Counted from the first letter of the stretch, positions 43,587-52,653 are shown. The stretch: 64,000 nt of DNA from Bacteroidaceae bacterium (GCA_017522915.1 JAFWXX010000011.1:1-64000), one strand, 5' to 3'. The notes: generated from the letters alone by a model not told the origin. Translations and numbers: made by a program.

Positions 43587-44528
43587 ATGAAAAAGATATT
43601 CAGTTCGCTTCTGCTCATGATGCTTGCATTCGTGGCATCGGCACAGATACAGTTGACTCCGGTCGCTTCAGGTACAGCTCAGGGTCTTGACGAGAATGTT
43701 TCTGACATTATAGAGAATCGTCTTCGTTCAATAATTTCTGCCAATGGCCTTGCAAGCGGTACAAACTCACGTTTTGTGCTTGCGGCACGCTTCAATGTGC
43801 TCGACAAGCAGATTATTCCGGGCCCTCCAACAAAAGTCGTTACAGTTCTTGAGGTAACTCTTGCTGTCGGTGACGGTTTTGCCAATACATGCTTCGAGTC
43901 CCGTTCATTCGAGGTTAAGGGTGCCGGCAACTCAGAACAGCGTGCTATCGTTTCGGCTCTCAAGAGCCTGAAGACAAAGAACACTGCAATTGCTGAATTG
44001 GTTGCAAGTGCAACAGAGCGCATTACAGAGTACTATGAGAAGAATGGTCCTGCACTCATCAAGCAGGCTCAGGCACTTGTTACTGCTCAGGATTATGTAA
44101 AGGCTATCGACCTTTTGGCCGGTATCCCTGTGGAGTGTTCTCACTACAATGCTGCTGTTCAGATAATCAACGATGCATACCAGAAGGAGATTGACTCGAA
44201 TGCAGCAACCATCCTTATGGAGGCTGAGGCTGCATGGGCTGCCGACCAGACTGAGGCTTGTGGCTCTAAGGTTGTAGCTCTTGTTGCTCAGATAGACCCT
44301 AACTCTTCTTCATATCCAAAAGCTCAGGCACTTGTAAAGAAGGTTGGTGCGCGTATTCAGAAGCTCCATGACGAGGCTCTTGCATACGAGAGAAAGCTTG
44401 AGATGACTAAGGTACAGAATGCTGCCGATCTTGAGCGTCAGCGTATATCTGCAGCGAAGTCTATCGCAGTTGCTTATGCAAAGAACCAGCCAAAGGTTGT
44501 TTACAAGGTTCGTAACTATTGGTGGTAA
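43587..44528 (+). CDS. Secreted CsgG/LpoB-like protein, fourth of four
   Basis: This 313-residue protein has a signal peptide ending AFVASA before Gln. Residues ~35-150 resemble the CsgG/LpoB/FlgT-type fold: ENRLRSIISANGLASGTNSRFVLAARFNVLDKQI, TVLEVTLAVGDG, then an alternating strand and helix. The second half (~155-300) is helical with TPR-like spacing and a long charged helix (HDEALAYERKLEMTKVQNAADL). It ends NYWW. A strong terminator follows, closing the operon. Confidence 0.6.
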   Translation: MKKIFSSLLLMMLAFVASAQIQLTPVASGTAQGLDENVSDIIENRLRSIISANGLASGTNSRFVLAARFNVLDKQIIPGPPTKVVTVLEVTLAVGDGFANTCFESRSFEVKGAGNSEQRAIVSALKSLKTKNTAIAELVASATERITEYYEKNGPALIKQAQALVTAQDYVKAIDLLAGIPVECSHYNAAVQIINDAYQKEIDSNAATILMEAEAAWAADQTEACGSKVVALVAQIDPNSSSYPKAQALVKKVGARIQKLHDEALAYERKLEMTKVQNAADLERQRISAAKSIAVAYAKNQPKVVYKVRNYWW

Positions 44529-44546
44529 TTATTATTACCTTATATA

Positions 44547-44594
44547 AAAAATCAATCAGGCCGTTTGCAGTTGCAAACGGCCTGATTGATTTTA
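44547..44594 (+). terminator. Terminator of the four-gene operon
   Basis: A perfect inverted repeat with 22-bp arms (44548-44569 and 44572-44593) has a 2-nt centre and A/T-rich flanks, 19 nt after the last stop codon. Confidence 0.9.
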
Positions 44595-44659
44595 TAAGAA
44601 GAGCATTGATGTTTAAAGTAAAACTTCGGCGATGCGCGCAACCTTATCAAGCGGTTGAA

Positions 44660-44695
44660 AAGAAAACGGAGAGAGTTTTTCAACTTTCTCCGTTT
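44660..44695 (-). terminator. Terminator of tRNA-Leu
   Basis: Arms AAACGGAGA (44664-44672) and TCTCCGTTT (44687-44695) pair. On the minus strand the stem is followed by TTTTC runs, 4 nt after the tRNA-Leu 3' end. Confidence 0.8.
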
Positions 44696-44698
44696 CAG

Positions 44699-44780
44699 TA
44701 CCCAGACCCGGGATCGAACCGGGATGGGTTGCCCCACTGGTGTTTGAGACCAGCGCGTCTACCGATTCCGCCATCTGGGC
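44699..44780 (-). tRNA. tRNA-Leu (anticodon CAA)
   Basis: The minus strand folds as an 82-nt class II tRNA: acceptor GCCCAGA with TCTGGGT, discriminator A, anticodon stem GCTGGT/ACCAGT enclosing CTCAAAC (anticodon CAA), a variable arm, and T arm with GGTTCGATCCC. CCA is not encoded. It reads UUG leucine codons. Confidence 0.95.
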
Positions 44781-44799
44781 AATCGCTCGATTGCGAGTG

Positions 44800-44830
44800 C
44801 AAAGGTAGTCGAAAAAATCGTTGCAACAAA
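44800..44830 (-). promoter_or_regulatory. Promoter of tRNA-Leu
   Basis: On the minus strand, TTTG (44827-44830), 19 nt, TACCTTTG (44800-44807) match the Bacteroidales consensus, 20 nt before the tRNA. Confidence 0.85.
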
Positions 44831-44867
44831 CAAAAACGCCTTTTTTTTGAAAAAAAGTTGCAAATGC

Positions 44868-44898
44868 TTGCCTGTTACGCTAAAAAGAAGTAATTTTG
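44868..44898 (+). promoter_or_regulatory. Promoter of the rplM-rpsI operon
   Basis: TTG (44868-44870), 20 nt, TAATTTTG (44891-44898) match the consensus. It is divergent from the tRNA-Leu promoter and gives a leader of about 185 nt. Confidence 0.8.
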
Positions 44899-44904
44899 CG
44901 AGCC

Positions 44905-45088
44905 GATTATTATCAGCCCATGCTATGGGCATACGATACTTTAGGTCTCTGAGTCGGCCCCAAAAGACTCAATCTAGCCAATTGGTCGGGTACGGCGCGA
45001 AGAGGGTTTCTGCAAAGCCTTGATTCCGTAAAGGTTAGCAGAGAAGTGTCGCGAATGATGGAATTATTAACTTTTTAAACGAATTAAA
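44905..45088 (+). promoter_or_regulatory. Structured leader of rplM, candidate ribosomal-protein autoregulation site
   Basis: The 5' leader is long and GC-richer than other intergenic DNA here. It can form several helices: GCCCAT/ATGGGC (44916-44930), TGAGTC/GACTCA (44950-44971), an outer CGCGA/TCGCG (44996-45053), and TTCTGC/GCAGAG inside that. L13 leaders are known in other phyla; whether this one binds L13 is inference. Confidence 0.55.
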
Positions 45089-45550
45089 GTGGATACTTTA
45101 AGCTACAAAACAATTTCAGCAAACAAGGCAACTGCTCAGAAGGAGTGGGTTGTCGTTGATGCTACAGACCAGGTTCTTGGTCGTCTTGGCACAAAGGTAG
45201 CCAAGTTGTTGAGAGGTAAGTACAAACCAAGCTTTACTCCAAACGTTGACTGTGGTGACAATGTAATCATCATCAACGCAAGCAAGGTTAAGATGACAGG
45301 TAACAAGTGGACAGACCGCGTATATTTGAGATTCTCAGGTTATCCCGGTGGTCAGAAGCAGTTCTCTCCGGCTGATGTTGCTGCCGGTTACAAGGGCTAT
45401 GAGCGTCTTGTAAAGCACGTTGTAAGAGGTATGCTTCCCAAGAACCGTCTTGGCAACCATTTGTTGAACAACCTCTATATATATGACGGTCCAGAGCACA
45501 ACCATGCTGCTCAGACTCCAAAAACAATTGATATTAACTCTTATAAATAA
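45089..45550 (+). CDS. rplM: 50S ribosomal protein L13
   Basis: This 153-residue protein starts at GTG 45089. The L13 core is clear: WVVVDATDQVLGRLGTKVAKLLRGK, FTPNVDCGDNVIIINASKVKMTGNK and VRGMLPKNRLGNHLLNNLYIY. It is an early-assembly protein of the large subunit. rpsI follows after 8 nt, the common L13-S9 pair. It is preceded by a long structured leader. Confidence 0.97.
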   Translation: MDTLSYKTISANKATAQKEWVVVDATDQVLGRLGTKVAKLLRGKYKPSFTPNVDCGDNVIIINASKVKMTGNKWTDRVYLRFSGYPGGQKQFSPADVAAGYKGYERLVKHVVRGMLPKNRLGNHLLNNLYIYDGPEHNHAAQTPKTIDINSYK

Positions 45551-45558
45551 GCAAGCAG

Positions 45559-45945
45559 ATGGAAATGGTAAATGCATTAGGCCGCCGCAAGAGCGCTGTT
45601 GCCCGTATTTTCGTTACTGAGGGTACTGGTAAAATTACTATCAACAAGAAGGATCTGCAGGATTATTTCCCATCAAGCATTCTACAGTTTGTGGTTAAGC
45701 AGCCGCTTACTACATTGAATGTTGCTGAGAAGTATGACATCAAAGTTAACTTGGACGGTGGCGGTTACACCGGTCAGTCTCAGGCATTGCGTCTTGCAAT
45801 CGCTCGTGCTCTGGTCAAGATCAACGCCGACGACAAGAAGGCTTTGCGTGTTGAGGGCTTCTTGACTCGTGATGCTCGTGAGGTTGAGCGTAAGAAGCCG
45901 GGTCAGCCAAAAGCACGTCGCAGATTCCAGTTCAGTAAACGTTAA
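45559..45945 (+). CDS. rpsI: 30S ribosomal protein S9
   Basis: This 128-residue protein has the S9 core: NALGRRKSAVARIFVTEG, VNLDGGGYTGQSQALRLAIARAL, and the basic C-terminal tail ending RRRFQFSKR, whose last residues reach the P-site tRNA. It is cotranscribed with rplM. Confidence 0.97.
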   Translation: MEMVNALGRRKSAVARIFVTEGTGKITINKKDLQDYFPSSILQFVVKQPLTTLNVAEKYDIKVNLDGGGYTGQSQALRLAIARALVKINADDKKALRVEGFLTRDAREVERKKPGQPKARRRFQFSKR

Positions 45946-46075
45946 TATTCGGTCTCGAAATATACGTTTAGTATCTAAACCACTCAGGACTCCGCTTTTC
46001 GTTTGGCGGGCTACCAGGGAGGTTGGTTAAAGGATTTAATTAAAAAGAAGGTAAACGAATTAAAAATTAAACAAA
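45946..46075 (+). promoter_or_regulatory. Leader between rpsI and rpsB
   Basis: The 130-nt gap holds a CCGC/GCGG hairpin (near 45991-46008) followed by GCTACCAGGGAGGTTGG and an AT-rich run up to the rpsB start. No terminator is seen, so rpsB may be read from the rplM promoter or from a start in this gap. The layout suits a feedback leader for S2; this is inference. Confidence 0.4.
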
Positions 46076-46897
46076 ATGTCTAGAATTACATTTGACACAC
46101 TACTTGAGGCCGGTGCACATTTCGGTCACTTGAAACGTAAATGGAACCCCGCAATGGCTCCCTATATCTTCATGGAGCGCAATGGTATCCACATTATAGA
46201 TCTGCATAAGACAGCTGCTATGACTGAGACAGCTGCCGAGGCTTTGAAGCAGATTGCAAAGAGCGGCAAGAAGGTTCTTTTCGTTTCTACAAAGAAGCAG
46301 TTGAAGGAGATTGTTGCCGAGAAGGCACAGTCGGTAGCTATGCCATACGTTATCGAGCGTTGGCCGGGCGGTATGTTGACAAACTTCCCTACAATCCGTA
46401 AGGCTGTAAAGAAGATGGCAACTATCGACAAGCTCACACAGGACGGTACATATTCTAACCTTTCAAAGCGTGAGATTCTTCAGATTTCACGTCAGCGTGC
46501 AAAGCTCGACAAGAACCTCGGTTCTATCGCCGACCTTACACGTCTTCCATCAGCAATATTTGTTGTTGACGTAATGAAGGAGCACATCGCAGTACACGAG
46601 GCTAACCGTCTTGGTATTCCAGTATTCGCAATCGTTGATACCAACTCTAATCCTAACGATATCGATTTCGTAATCCCTGCAAACGATGATGCAACAAAGT
46701 CGGTAGAGGTTATCCTCGACGCTTGTTGTGCAGCTATCGCTGAGGGTCTTGAGGAGCGTAAGGTTGAGAAGGTTGACGCTGCTGAGGCTGAGGGCGATGA
46801 GGAGAATGCAGAGGCAAAGAAGGCTCCGCGCCGTCGTACAACAAGAGCTCGTGCTGCAAAGGCAGAGGAGGCTCCTGAGGCACCTGCAGCTGAGTAA
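46076..46897 (+). CDS. rpsB: 30S ribosomal protein S2
   Basis: This 273-residue S2 has LLEAGAHFGHLKRKWNPAMAPYIF, ERWPGGMLTNFPTIRKAV, and IPVFAIVDTNSNPNDIDFVIPANDDA. The last ~45 residues form an Ala/Glu/Arg-rich tail (EAEGDEENAEAKKAPRRRTT...), longer than in E. coli S2 (~241). tsf follows after 35 nt, the standard rpsB-tsf pair. Confidence 0.97.
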   Translation: MSRITFDTLLEAGAHFGHLKRKWNPAMAPYIFMERNGIHIIDLHKTAAMTETAAEALKQIAKSGKKVLFVSTKKQLKEIVAEKAQSVAMPYVIERWPGGMLTNFPTIRKAVKKMATIDKLTQDGTYSNLSKREILQISRQRAKLDKNLGSIADLTRLPSAIFVVDVMKEHIAVHEANRLGIPVFAIVDTNSNPNDIDFVIPANDDATKSVEVILDACCAAIAEGLEERKVEKVDAAEAEGDEENAEAKKAPRRRTTRARAAKAEEAPEAPAAE

Positions 46898-46932
46898 TCC
46901 AATAATTATTAATCTAAAAAAACTGAAATACT

Positions 46933-47754
46933 ATGGCTGTAACAATGGCTGATATTGCCAAGCTGCGCGCTATGACCGGAGCTGGTATGATGGACTGCAA
47001 GAACGCTTTGACCGAGGGTGAGGGCGATTTTGACAAGGCTATCGAGATTATCCGTAAGAAGGGTCAGTTGGTAGCTGCTAAGCGCAGCGACCGTGAGGCT
47101 TCTGAGGGTTGTGTTCTTGTAAAGGCAGAGAATGGCTTCGCTGCAATCATCGCTCTCAAGTGCGAGACTGACTTCGTTGCTCAGGGTGCTGATTTCGTTA
47201 AGCTTACACAGGATATCCTTGATGCTGCTGTAGCTGCAAAGTGCGCTACTATAGAGGATGTCAAGGCTCTTCCATTGGGCGAGGGTACTGTTCAGGACGC
47301 AATCGTTGCCCGTTCAGGTATCACTGGTGAGAAGATGGAGCTCGACGGTTACAAGACTCTTGTTGGCGAGAACATCTACACATACAACCACCAGAAGAAG
47401 AACATGCTCTGTACAATGGTTGCTCTGAGCCAGGCTAATGAGGAGGCTGGTCATGAGATAGCTATGCAGATTGCTGCTTCTGCACCTCTTGCACTCACAA
47501 GCGAGGACCTTGATCCTACTTTGGTTGCTAAGGAGCGTGTTGTAGCTGAGGAGAAGGCTCGCGAAGAGGGTAAGCCTGAGAATATGATCGCTCGTATCGC
47601 TGACGGTCGTATCCAGAAGTATTACAAGGAGGTTTGCTTGCTCCAGCAGGGCTACTGCCAGAATGAGAAGATTTCTGTTGCTGAGTTCTTGAAGGGCTTC
47701 GACAAGGAACTTACAGCTACAGGCTTCCAGCGTTTCACACTCCGTGCTGAGTAA
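46933..47754 (+). CDS. tsf: Translation elongation factor Ts
   Basis: This 273-residue nucleotide exchange factor for EF-Tu has the UBA-like N-terminus (IAKLRAMTGAGMMDCKNALTE) and the KCETDFVAQ motif near residues 76-84. Length is normal. ATG 46945 (MADIAK) is an alternative start. A strong terminator follows. Confidence 0.97.
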   Translation: MAVTMADIAKLRAMTGAGMMDCKNALTEGEGDFDKAIEIIRKKGQLVAAKRSDREASEGCVLVKAENGFAAIIALKCETDFVAQGADFVKLTQDILDAAVAAKCATIEDVKALPLGEGTVQDAIVARSGITGEKMELDGYKTLVGENIYTYNHQKKNMLCTMVALSQANEEAGHEIAMQIAASAPLALTSEDLDPTLVAKERVVAEEKAREEGKPENMIARIADGRIQKYYKEVCLLQQGYCQNEKISVAEFLKGFDKELTATGFQRFTLRAE

Positions 47755-47768
47755 TTTGAAACTTATAT

Positions 47769-47809
47769 AAAAAAATCAGGCTCACTTTGAAGTGAGCCTG
47801 ATTTTTTTA
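47769..47809. terminator. Bidirectional terminator after tsf
   Basis: A perfect 16-bp inverted repeat (47771-47786 with 47791-47806) has a 4-nt loop flanked by A and T runs. It serves tsf and, in the other direction, the convergent secreted-protein gene. Confidence 0.9.
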
Positions 47810-47825
47810 TATTGTTTCCTTATTG

Positions 47826-48494
47826 TTATTGTTCGTTGAGGAACAATTTGTACAGTTCATCAATCTCCGGTTCCAGTTGCATCAGCATCTCGCTATCCTG
47901 TTCCTGAACGGCCTTGATGAGATTGCTTGCCAGTGCAAATAAACGTGGAACCCTAATCCAATCTCTTATCTTTCCTCCTTTTCCTTGAGCTTTCTTGCCG
48001 TCGGCAAAATATGTAAAGGTTACCCCGCCGAGTAGAAACAAATCATTCTTTGCAGGAGTGCTTACTGCTGAAAGCCAAAGTGCCTTCAGCTTGCTGGCTA
48101 TTCCGTCGGGTATTGCAAGACTTATGCTCTTTGTGCCCGGTGCCTTGTAGCTTCTCTTGACTTTCTTGCGGTCTTTGAACCAGACGTGGTTCCCTTTTTC
48201 AATTCTTTTGCTTGTGGCATCGCGTACAATGCCCCATAATATTCCGTCAATTTCGGTAAAGACAAGCGAATGGGTTTCGGTATCATACGTGAGCGAAGAC
48301 TCAGTCATCAGCTCGATGTCGCGCAACACACCCCACTCGGCATTATTGGGGTTCAGGAGACGCCATAACTCCTGTTCGTAGAACACGCTTGTCAAACCGT
48401 CTTCTTTGGTGCGTTCCCTGTAAGGCTCAAGCCTGTCCTGTGCCTGTGCAGTTATTCCTATAGCCAGGAGAAGAATTGATAAAAACTTTTTCAT
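47826..48494 (-). CDS. Secreted protein of unknown function
   Basis: This 222-residue protein has a signal peptide MKKFLSILLLAIGITAQA followed by Gln. The mature part is mixed alpha/beta with no motif I recognise; a Lys/Arg-rich stretch (WFKDRKKVKRSYKAPGTK) lies near residues 105-122 and an acidic C-terminus (MLMQLEPEIDELYKLFLNEQ) ends it. It is monocistronic with a promoter about 125 nt upstream, convergent with tsf. Confidence 0.65.
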   Translation of the reverse strand: MKKFLSILLLAIGITAQAQDRLEPYRERTKEDGLTSVFYEQELWRLLNPNNAEWGVLRDIELMTESSLTYDTETHSLVFTEIDGILWGIVRDATSKRIEKGNHVWFKDRKKVKRSYKAPGTKSISLAIPDGIASKLKALWLSAVSTPAKNDLFLLGGVTFTYFADGKKAQGKGGKIRDWIRVPRLFALASNLIKAVQEQDSEMLMQLEPEIDELYKLFLNEQ

Positions 48495-48618
48495 GATGTT
48501 GCTGTTTTGGCTTGCCGCATTTTTGTTTTACCGTAATGTAAATAACCTGAGTTTATATCGAGCTCACGTTAAATAAATGCTCTTCTGTATATATGACGTT
48601 TTAAAAAGAAGAACGTTG

Positions 48619-48626
48619 CAAAAATA
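48619..48626 (-). promoter_or_regulatory. -7 box of the secreted-protein gene
   Basis: Minus-strand TATTTTTG fits TAnnTTTG and implies a leader of about 120 nt before ATG 48494. No clear -33 element. A small hairpin (TTGCC/GGCAA, 48669-48685) between this box and rnhB may end rnhB transcripts. Confidence 0.5.
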
Positions 48627-48692
48627 GTTGTTTTTTTAAAAAAAGAATATTGATTCAGAATGTTTCTTGCCTTTAATAGGCAAAACTGCATA

Positions 48693-49328
48693 TCATTCAG
48701 GCTTGCAGCCCGTATGTTGTTCAAATGCGAGTTCCAGTTGCATAGGTTCTTCGCCCAGGAGATTGAACGACATCCTGTGATAGGGTGTAGTGCCGTGCTG
48801 GCGTATGGCGGCGCGGTGCTTGGCAGTAGGGTAGCCTTTGTTGCTATGCCAGTCGTACATAGGGTACTCCTCTGCGAGGCGCATCATATAGTCGTCGCGG
48901 TAGGTCTTGGCCAGTATCGATGCTGCTGCAATGCTCATGTATGTGGCATCGCCTTTCACTACTGTATTGTGAGTTATGCCTGGATATGGAGTGAACTTGT
49001 TTCCGTCTATCAGAAGGTGCTCCGGGCGTATCTTCAGTCCATCTACAGCACGGTGCATTGCAAGAATCGATGCACGAAGAATATTGATCTTGTCTATCTC
49101 TGCAGCTGTCACAATTCCGACCGACCATGCCAGGGCCTCACGCTCGATAACCTCGCGCAGCCGGTAACGCTGTGCTTCGGTTAGCTGCTTTGAATCGTTA
49201 AGCAGTTCATTGGTGAAGCCGGGCGGAAGTATAACAGCCGCTGCATATACGTCACCGGCAAGGCATCCGCGTCCGGCTTCGTCACAACCGGCTTCAACAA
49301 CTCCTTCTGTCTGGTATGGCTTGAGCAT
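48693..49328 (-). CDS. rnhB: Ribonuclease HII
   Basis: This 211-residue enzyme removes RNA from RNA/DNA hybrids. Motifs are [21 protein letters not shown] (first acidic pair), DSKQLT, HLLIDGN with the third Asp, and [16 protein letters not shown]. Its ATG overlaps the sufS stop by 1 nt, so it ends the rimP-suf operon. Confidence 0.95.
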   Translation of the reverse strand: MLKPYQTEGVVEAGCDEAGRGCLAGDVYAAAVILPPGFTNELLNDSKQLTEAQRYRLREVIEREALAWSVGIVTAAEIDKINILRASILAMHRAVDGLKIRPEHLLIDGNKFTPYPGITHNTVVKGDATYMSIAAASILAKTYRDDYMMRLAEEYPMYDWHSNKGYPTAKHRAAIRQHGTTPYHRMSFNLLGEEPMQLELAFEQHTGCKPE

Positions 49329-50539
49329 CAGGCGAACATCTTTGCGGCTCTTTCGATGCCTTTTATGAGTATATCAACTTCCTCCTTTGTGTTATATGCC
49401 GCAAAGGAGGCGCGTACTGTCCCCGGAATTCTCAGATGGTCGATTAGTGGCTGGGCGCAGTGGTGGCCTGTACGTATGGCAACTCCCAGCCTGTCGAGTA
49501 TGGCCCCCATGTCGGCTGGGTGTATGTCGCCCACCAGGAATGAAACGGCTGCACCGTCGGGGTTTCCGAATATGCGTATGCCGTCAATCTTCTGCAACTG
49601 CTCTACGGCATATTGTGTCAACATCTGCTCGTGTGCTGCAATGTTCTCTATACCGACATTGCCGATCCATTCTATGGCTTTTCCAAGAGCTATTGCACCC
49701 ACATAATCGGGTGTGCCGGCCTCGAACTTGTAGGGCAACTCGTTGTATGTGGTCTTGTCAAAACGTACGCTCTTTATCATTTCGCCTCCGCCGTGGTAAG
49801 GAGGCATCTCATTAAGCCATTTTTCCTTGCCGTAAAGGACTCCTATGCCGGTAGGGGCATAGAGCTTGTGTCCGCTGAAAGCGAAGAAATCGGCATCCAG
49901 TTCCTGCATGTTTACCTTAATGTGCGGTGTGCTCTGTGCACCATCCACAAGCACCGGTACTCCGTGGCTATGCGCTATTGAAATAATCTCCTTTATCGGA
50001 TTCGTTATGCCGAGCACGTTCGATACATGGGCAATGCTCACAAGACGTGTCTTTCCGTTGAACATTCCGCTGTAGGCATCCATATCGAGGGAACAATCGT
50101 CTTTAAGCGGAACTATGCGCAATGTTATGCCTATGCGGTCGCGAAGCATCTGCCAGGGAACAATGTTGCTGTGGTGCTCCATAGTGGATATGATAACCTC
50201 GTCACCGCTCTTCAGCATGCTTCCGAACGAAGATGCTACCAGGTTTATGCTTTCGGTTGTTCCTCGTGTGAATATTATTTCGTGGCTATGTTCTGCACCG
50301 ATAAACTCCCTGACTTTGTTCCTCGCATCCTCCATTGCCTCCGTCGCCACTTGCGAAAGGTGGTGTACTCCACGGTGCACATTGGCATTCATCGTGTCAT
50401 ATACATGCCCTATGCACTCTGTAACGCAGCGTGGCTTCTGGGTTGTTGCAGCATTGTCAAGATAGACGAGCGGCTTGCCGTATATCTGCTGTTCCAGTAT
50501 TGGAAACTCCTTGCGTATCTCTTCCGTGTTCAGCATCAT
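49328..50539 (-). CDS. sufS: SufS-type cysteine desulfurase
   Basis: This 403-residue PLP enzyme takes sulfur from cysteine for Fe-S cluster assembly. It has [30 protein letters not shown], the PLP lysine in [10 protein letters not shown], and the catalytic loop Cys361 in TGHHCAQPL, the class II (SufS/CsdA) form. No sufE or sufU is adjacent. It lies 7 nt after sufD; ATG 50536 is an alternative start. Confidence 0.96.
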   Translation of the reverse strand: MMLNTEEIRKEFPILEQQIYGKPLVYLDNAATTQKPRCVTECIGHVYDTMNANVHRGVHHLSQVATEAMEDARNKVREFIGAEHSHEIIFTRGTTESINLVASSFGSMLKSGDEVIISTMEHHSNIVPWQMLRDRIGITLRIVPLKDDCSLDMDAYSGMFNGKTRLVSIAHVSNVLGITNPIKEIISIAHSHGVPVLVDGAQSTPHIKVNMQELDADFFAFSGHKLYAPTGIGVLYGKEKWLNEMPPYHGGGEMIKSVRFDKTTYNELPYKFEAGTPDYVGAIALGKAIEWIGNVGIENIAAHEQMLTQYAVEQLQKIDGIRIFGNPDGAAVSFLVGDIHPADMGAILDRLGVAIRTGHHCAQPLIDHLRIPGTVRASFAAYNTKEEVDILIKGIERAAKMFA

Positions 50540-50546
50540 CTCTTCT

Positions 50547-51884
50547 TTATTTGCATAGGGTGCATCCCTTGCAGTGGTTCAACTCTCCGCGGAATCTCTT
50601 CTCTACAAGCATGTGGAGCCTGTCACGCAATGCGTCTATGCCTATGCTGTCGATTACTTCTCCTGCAAAGGCATACATGAGCAGGTGACGTGCCTCTTCG
50701 GCCGGAATACCGCGCTGTTGCATGTAGAAGAGCGCGCTCTCGTCAAGCTGTCCTACCGTAGAGCCGTGGCTGCACTTTACATCGTCGGCATATATCTCAA
50801 GCTGCGGCTGAGCATACATGTGTGCGCAACTGGTCAGGCATAGGTTGCGGTTCGTCTGTTCCGAAACAGTCTGCTGTGCATCGGGCCTTATGAGCATCTT
50901 GCCTGCAAATACACCTGTCGATTGCTCGTCAAGGATATATTTGTAGAGTTCGTTGCTTGTGCAGTGGGGTACCTTGTGGTCAACCAGAGTACGGTTGTCG
51001 ATATGCTGTTCCTTGTCTCCGATTGCAAGGCCGTTTATTCTTGTTTCCGCTCCTTTGCCTTCTAGACTCACCTCAACACTGTTGCGTGTGAAGCCGTTCG
51101 TAAGCGTTATGTTGCAGTGGTTGAAACGGCTGTCTGCATCCTGACGCACAAACAGGCTGCCTACACGTGTGTTGTTTCCGGCGGTCTCCTCTAACTCATA
51201 GAGGTCGAGTGATGCTCCGCGGCCTATAAAAATCTCCGTTACCTGCGTCGATAGCGACTGTTGCTGCAGTGACGAGTGGTCGCAAAGAAGCAATGATGCC
51301 TTGCTGTTCTCTTCAAGTATTATGAGCAGTCTGCGTATTGACATCATCTCAACGTTGGCTTGAAGGAGTGCAACAATCTGTACAGTCTCCTCAACTTCGA
51401 TGTTCTTGGGTATGTAAAGCAGTACACCATCCTGAACGAAGGCTGTATTGAACTGTACCGTGCTGTCACCTTTTCCGGCCAGGCTGTTGTAGTATGGAGC
51501 GAGCAGGGCAGGGTGGTTCTCGGCAACGTCGTTTAGGCTTCCGAGAATAACGCCCTCAGGCAATGGCTTGCCGTTGTTGCCGGGATGGAACGTGTCGTTT
51601 ATTATATATGCCTGATGAGTCCTGAGGTTAGGCACGTCGCAGGTGAATATGTCATGTGTGCCGGCCTTCACCTCAACACGTCCGAGATTCATGCCGTAGT
51701 CGGCAGAAAACCTTTTCGCAATGTTGGTGTGGAGCCAGTTCTCTTCCTTTATGCCGGGGAATCCTGTAGCCTTGAAGCGTATTATCGCCTTTGCGCGCTC
51801 ATCGTTGAGCAGCTTTGCACATGGCTCGTCTATAAGTTCCCTGTGACGGTCGAAGATATCTATGTATTCCTGTTCGCTGCCCAT
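50547..51884 (-). CDS. sufD: Fe-S cluster assembly protein SufD
   Basis: This 445-residue protein belongs to the SufB/SufD beta-helix family: GFPGIKEENWLHTNI near the N-terminus and the C-terminal CSHGSTVGQLDESALFYMQQRGIPAEEARHLL block. It forms the SufBC2D scaffold. The C-terminal tail HCKGCTLCK has three cysteines. It overlaps sufC by 1 nt. Confidence 0.95.
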   Translation of the reverse strand: MGSEQEYIDIFDRHRELIDEPCAKLLNDERAKAIIRFKATGFPGIKEENWLHTNIAKRFSADYGMNLGRVEVKAGTHDIFTCDVPNLRTHQAYIINDTFHPGNNGKPLPEGVILGSLNDVAENHPALLAPYYNSLAGKGDSTVQFNTAFVQDGVLLYIPKNIEVEETVQIVALLQANVEMMSIRRLLIILEENSKASLLLCDHSSLQQQSLSTQVTEIFIGRGASLDLYELEETAGNNTRVGSLFVRQDADSRFNHCNITLTNGFTRNSVEVSLEGKGAETRINGLAIGDKEQHIDNRTLVDHKVPHCTSNELYKYILDEQSTGVFAGKMLIRPDAQQTVSEQTNRNLCLTSCAHMYAQPQLEIYADDVKCSHGSTVGQLDESALFYMQQRGIPAEEARHLLMYAFAGEVIDSIGIDALRDRLHMLVEKRFRGELNHCKGCTLCK

Positions 51885-52639
51885 CAGTTTTCGTTTTTAA
51901 TCCAGTCGTATCCGCGTTCCTCAAGCTCCATTACAAGCTCAGGGCCGGCAGTCTTGACAATCCTTCCGTTGTACAGCACATGCACTATATCGGGTTTGAT
52001 GTAGTCGAGAAGACGCTGGTAGTGTGTGATGACTATGCTCGATGTATCTTCGCGCTTCAGCTTGTTGACACCCTCTGCCACGATACGCAATGCGTCGATG
52101 TCGAGGCCCGAATCGGTTTCGTCGAGAATGCTCAGTACCGGCTCCAGCATTGCCATCTGGAATATCTCGTTGCGTTTTTTCTCTCCACCGCTGAAACCTT
52201 CGTTTACGGAGCGGTTGGCAAGCTTGCTGTCGAGATTCACAAGAGCACGTTTCTCACGCATCATCTTGAGGAACTCCGTTGCGTTCATAGGCTCTTCGCC
52301 AAGGTACTTGCGCTTTGCGTTTATTGCTGCACGCATGAAGTTGGTGATGCTCACTCCCGGTATTTCAACAGGGTATTGGAACGACAGGAAAAGGCCTTCG
52401 TGGCTACGATCCTCAGGGGCAAGCTCAAGCAGGTTCTTGCCTTTGTATATCACTTCTCCCTCGGTGACCGTGTATGCAGGGTGCCCTACAAGCACGTTGC
52501 TCAGCGTGCTCTTGCCCGAACCGTTTGGGCCCATTATGGCATGTACCTCACCGGCCTTGACTGTAAGGTCTATTCCTTTAAGTATCTCTTTGCCGTCTAT
52601 TGTGGCATGAAGGTTCTTTATCTCAAGTAGATTTTCCAT
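51884..52639 (-). CDS. sufC: Fe-S cluster assembly ATPase SufC
   Basis: This 251-residue ABC-type ATPase has Walker A GPNGSGKST (residues 37-45), the signature SGGEKKRNE and Walker B SILDETDSGLD. It is the motor of the SufBCD complex, cytoplasmic and without membrane helices. It lies between sufB and sufD. Confidence 0.97.
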   Translation of the reverse strand: MENLLEIKNLHATIDGKEILKGIDLTVKAGEVHAIMGPNGSGKSTLSNVLVGHPAYTVTEGEVIYKGKNLLELAPEDRSHEGLFLSFQYPVEIPGVSITNFMRAAINAKRKYLGEEPMNATEFLKMMREKRALVNLDSKLANRSVNEGFSGGEKKRNEIFQMAMLEPVLSILDETDSGLDIDALRIVAEGVNKLKREDTSSIVITHYQRLLDYIKPDIVHVLYNGRIVKTAGPELVMELEERGYDWIKNEN

Positions 52640-52653
52640 AATTCTGTTATTTG

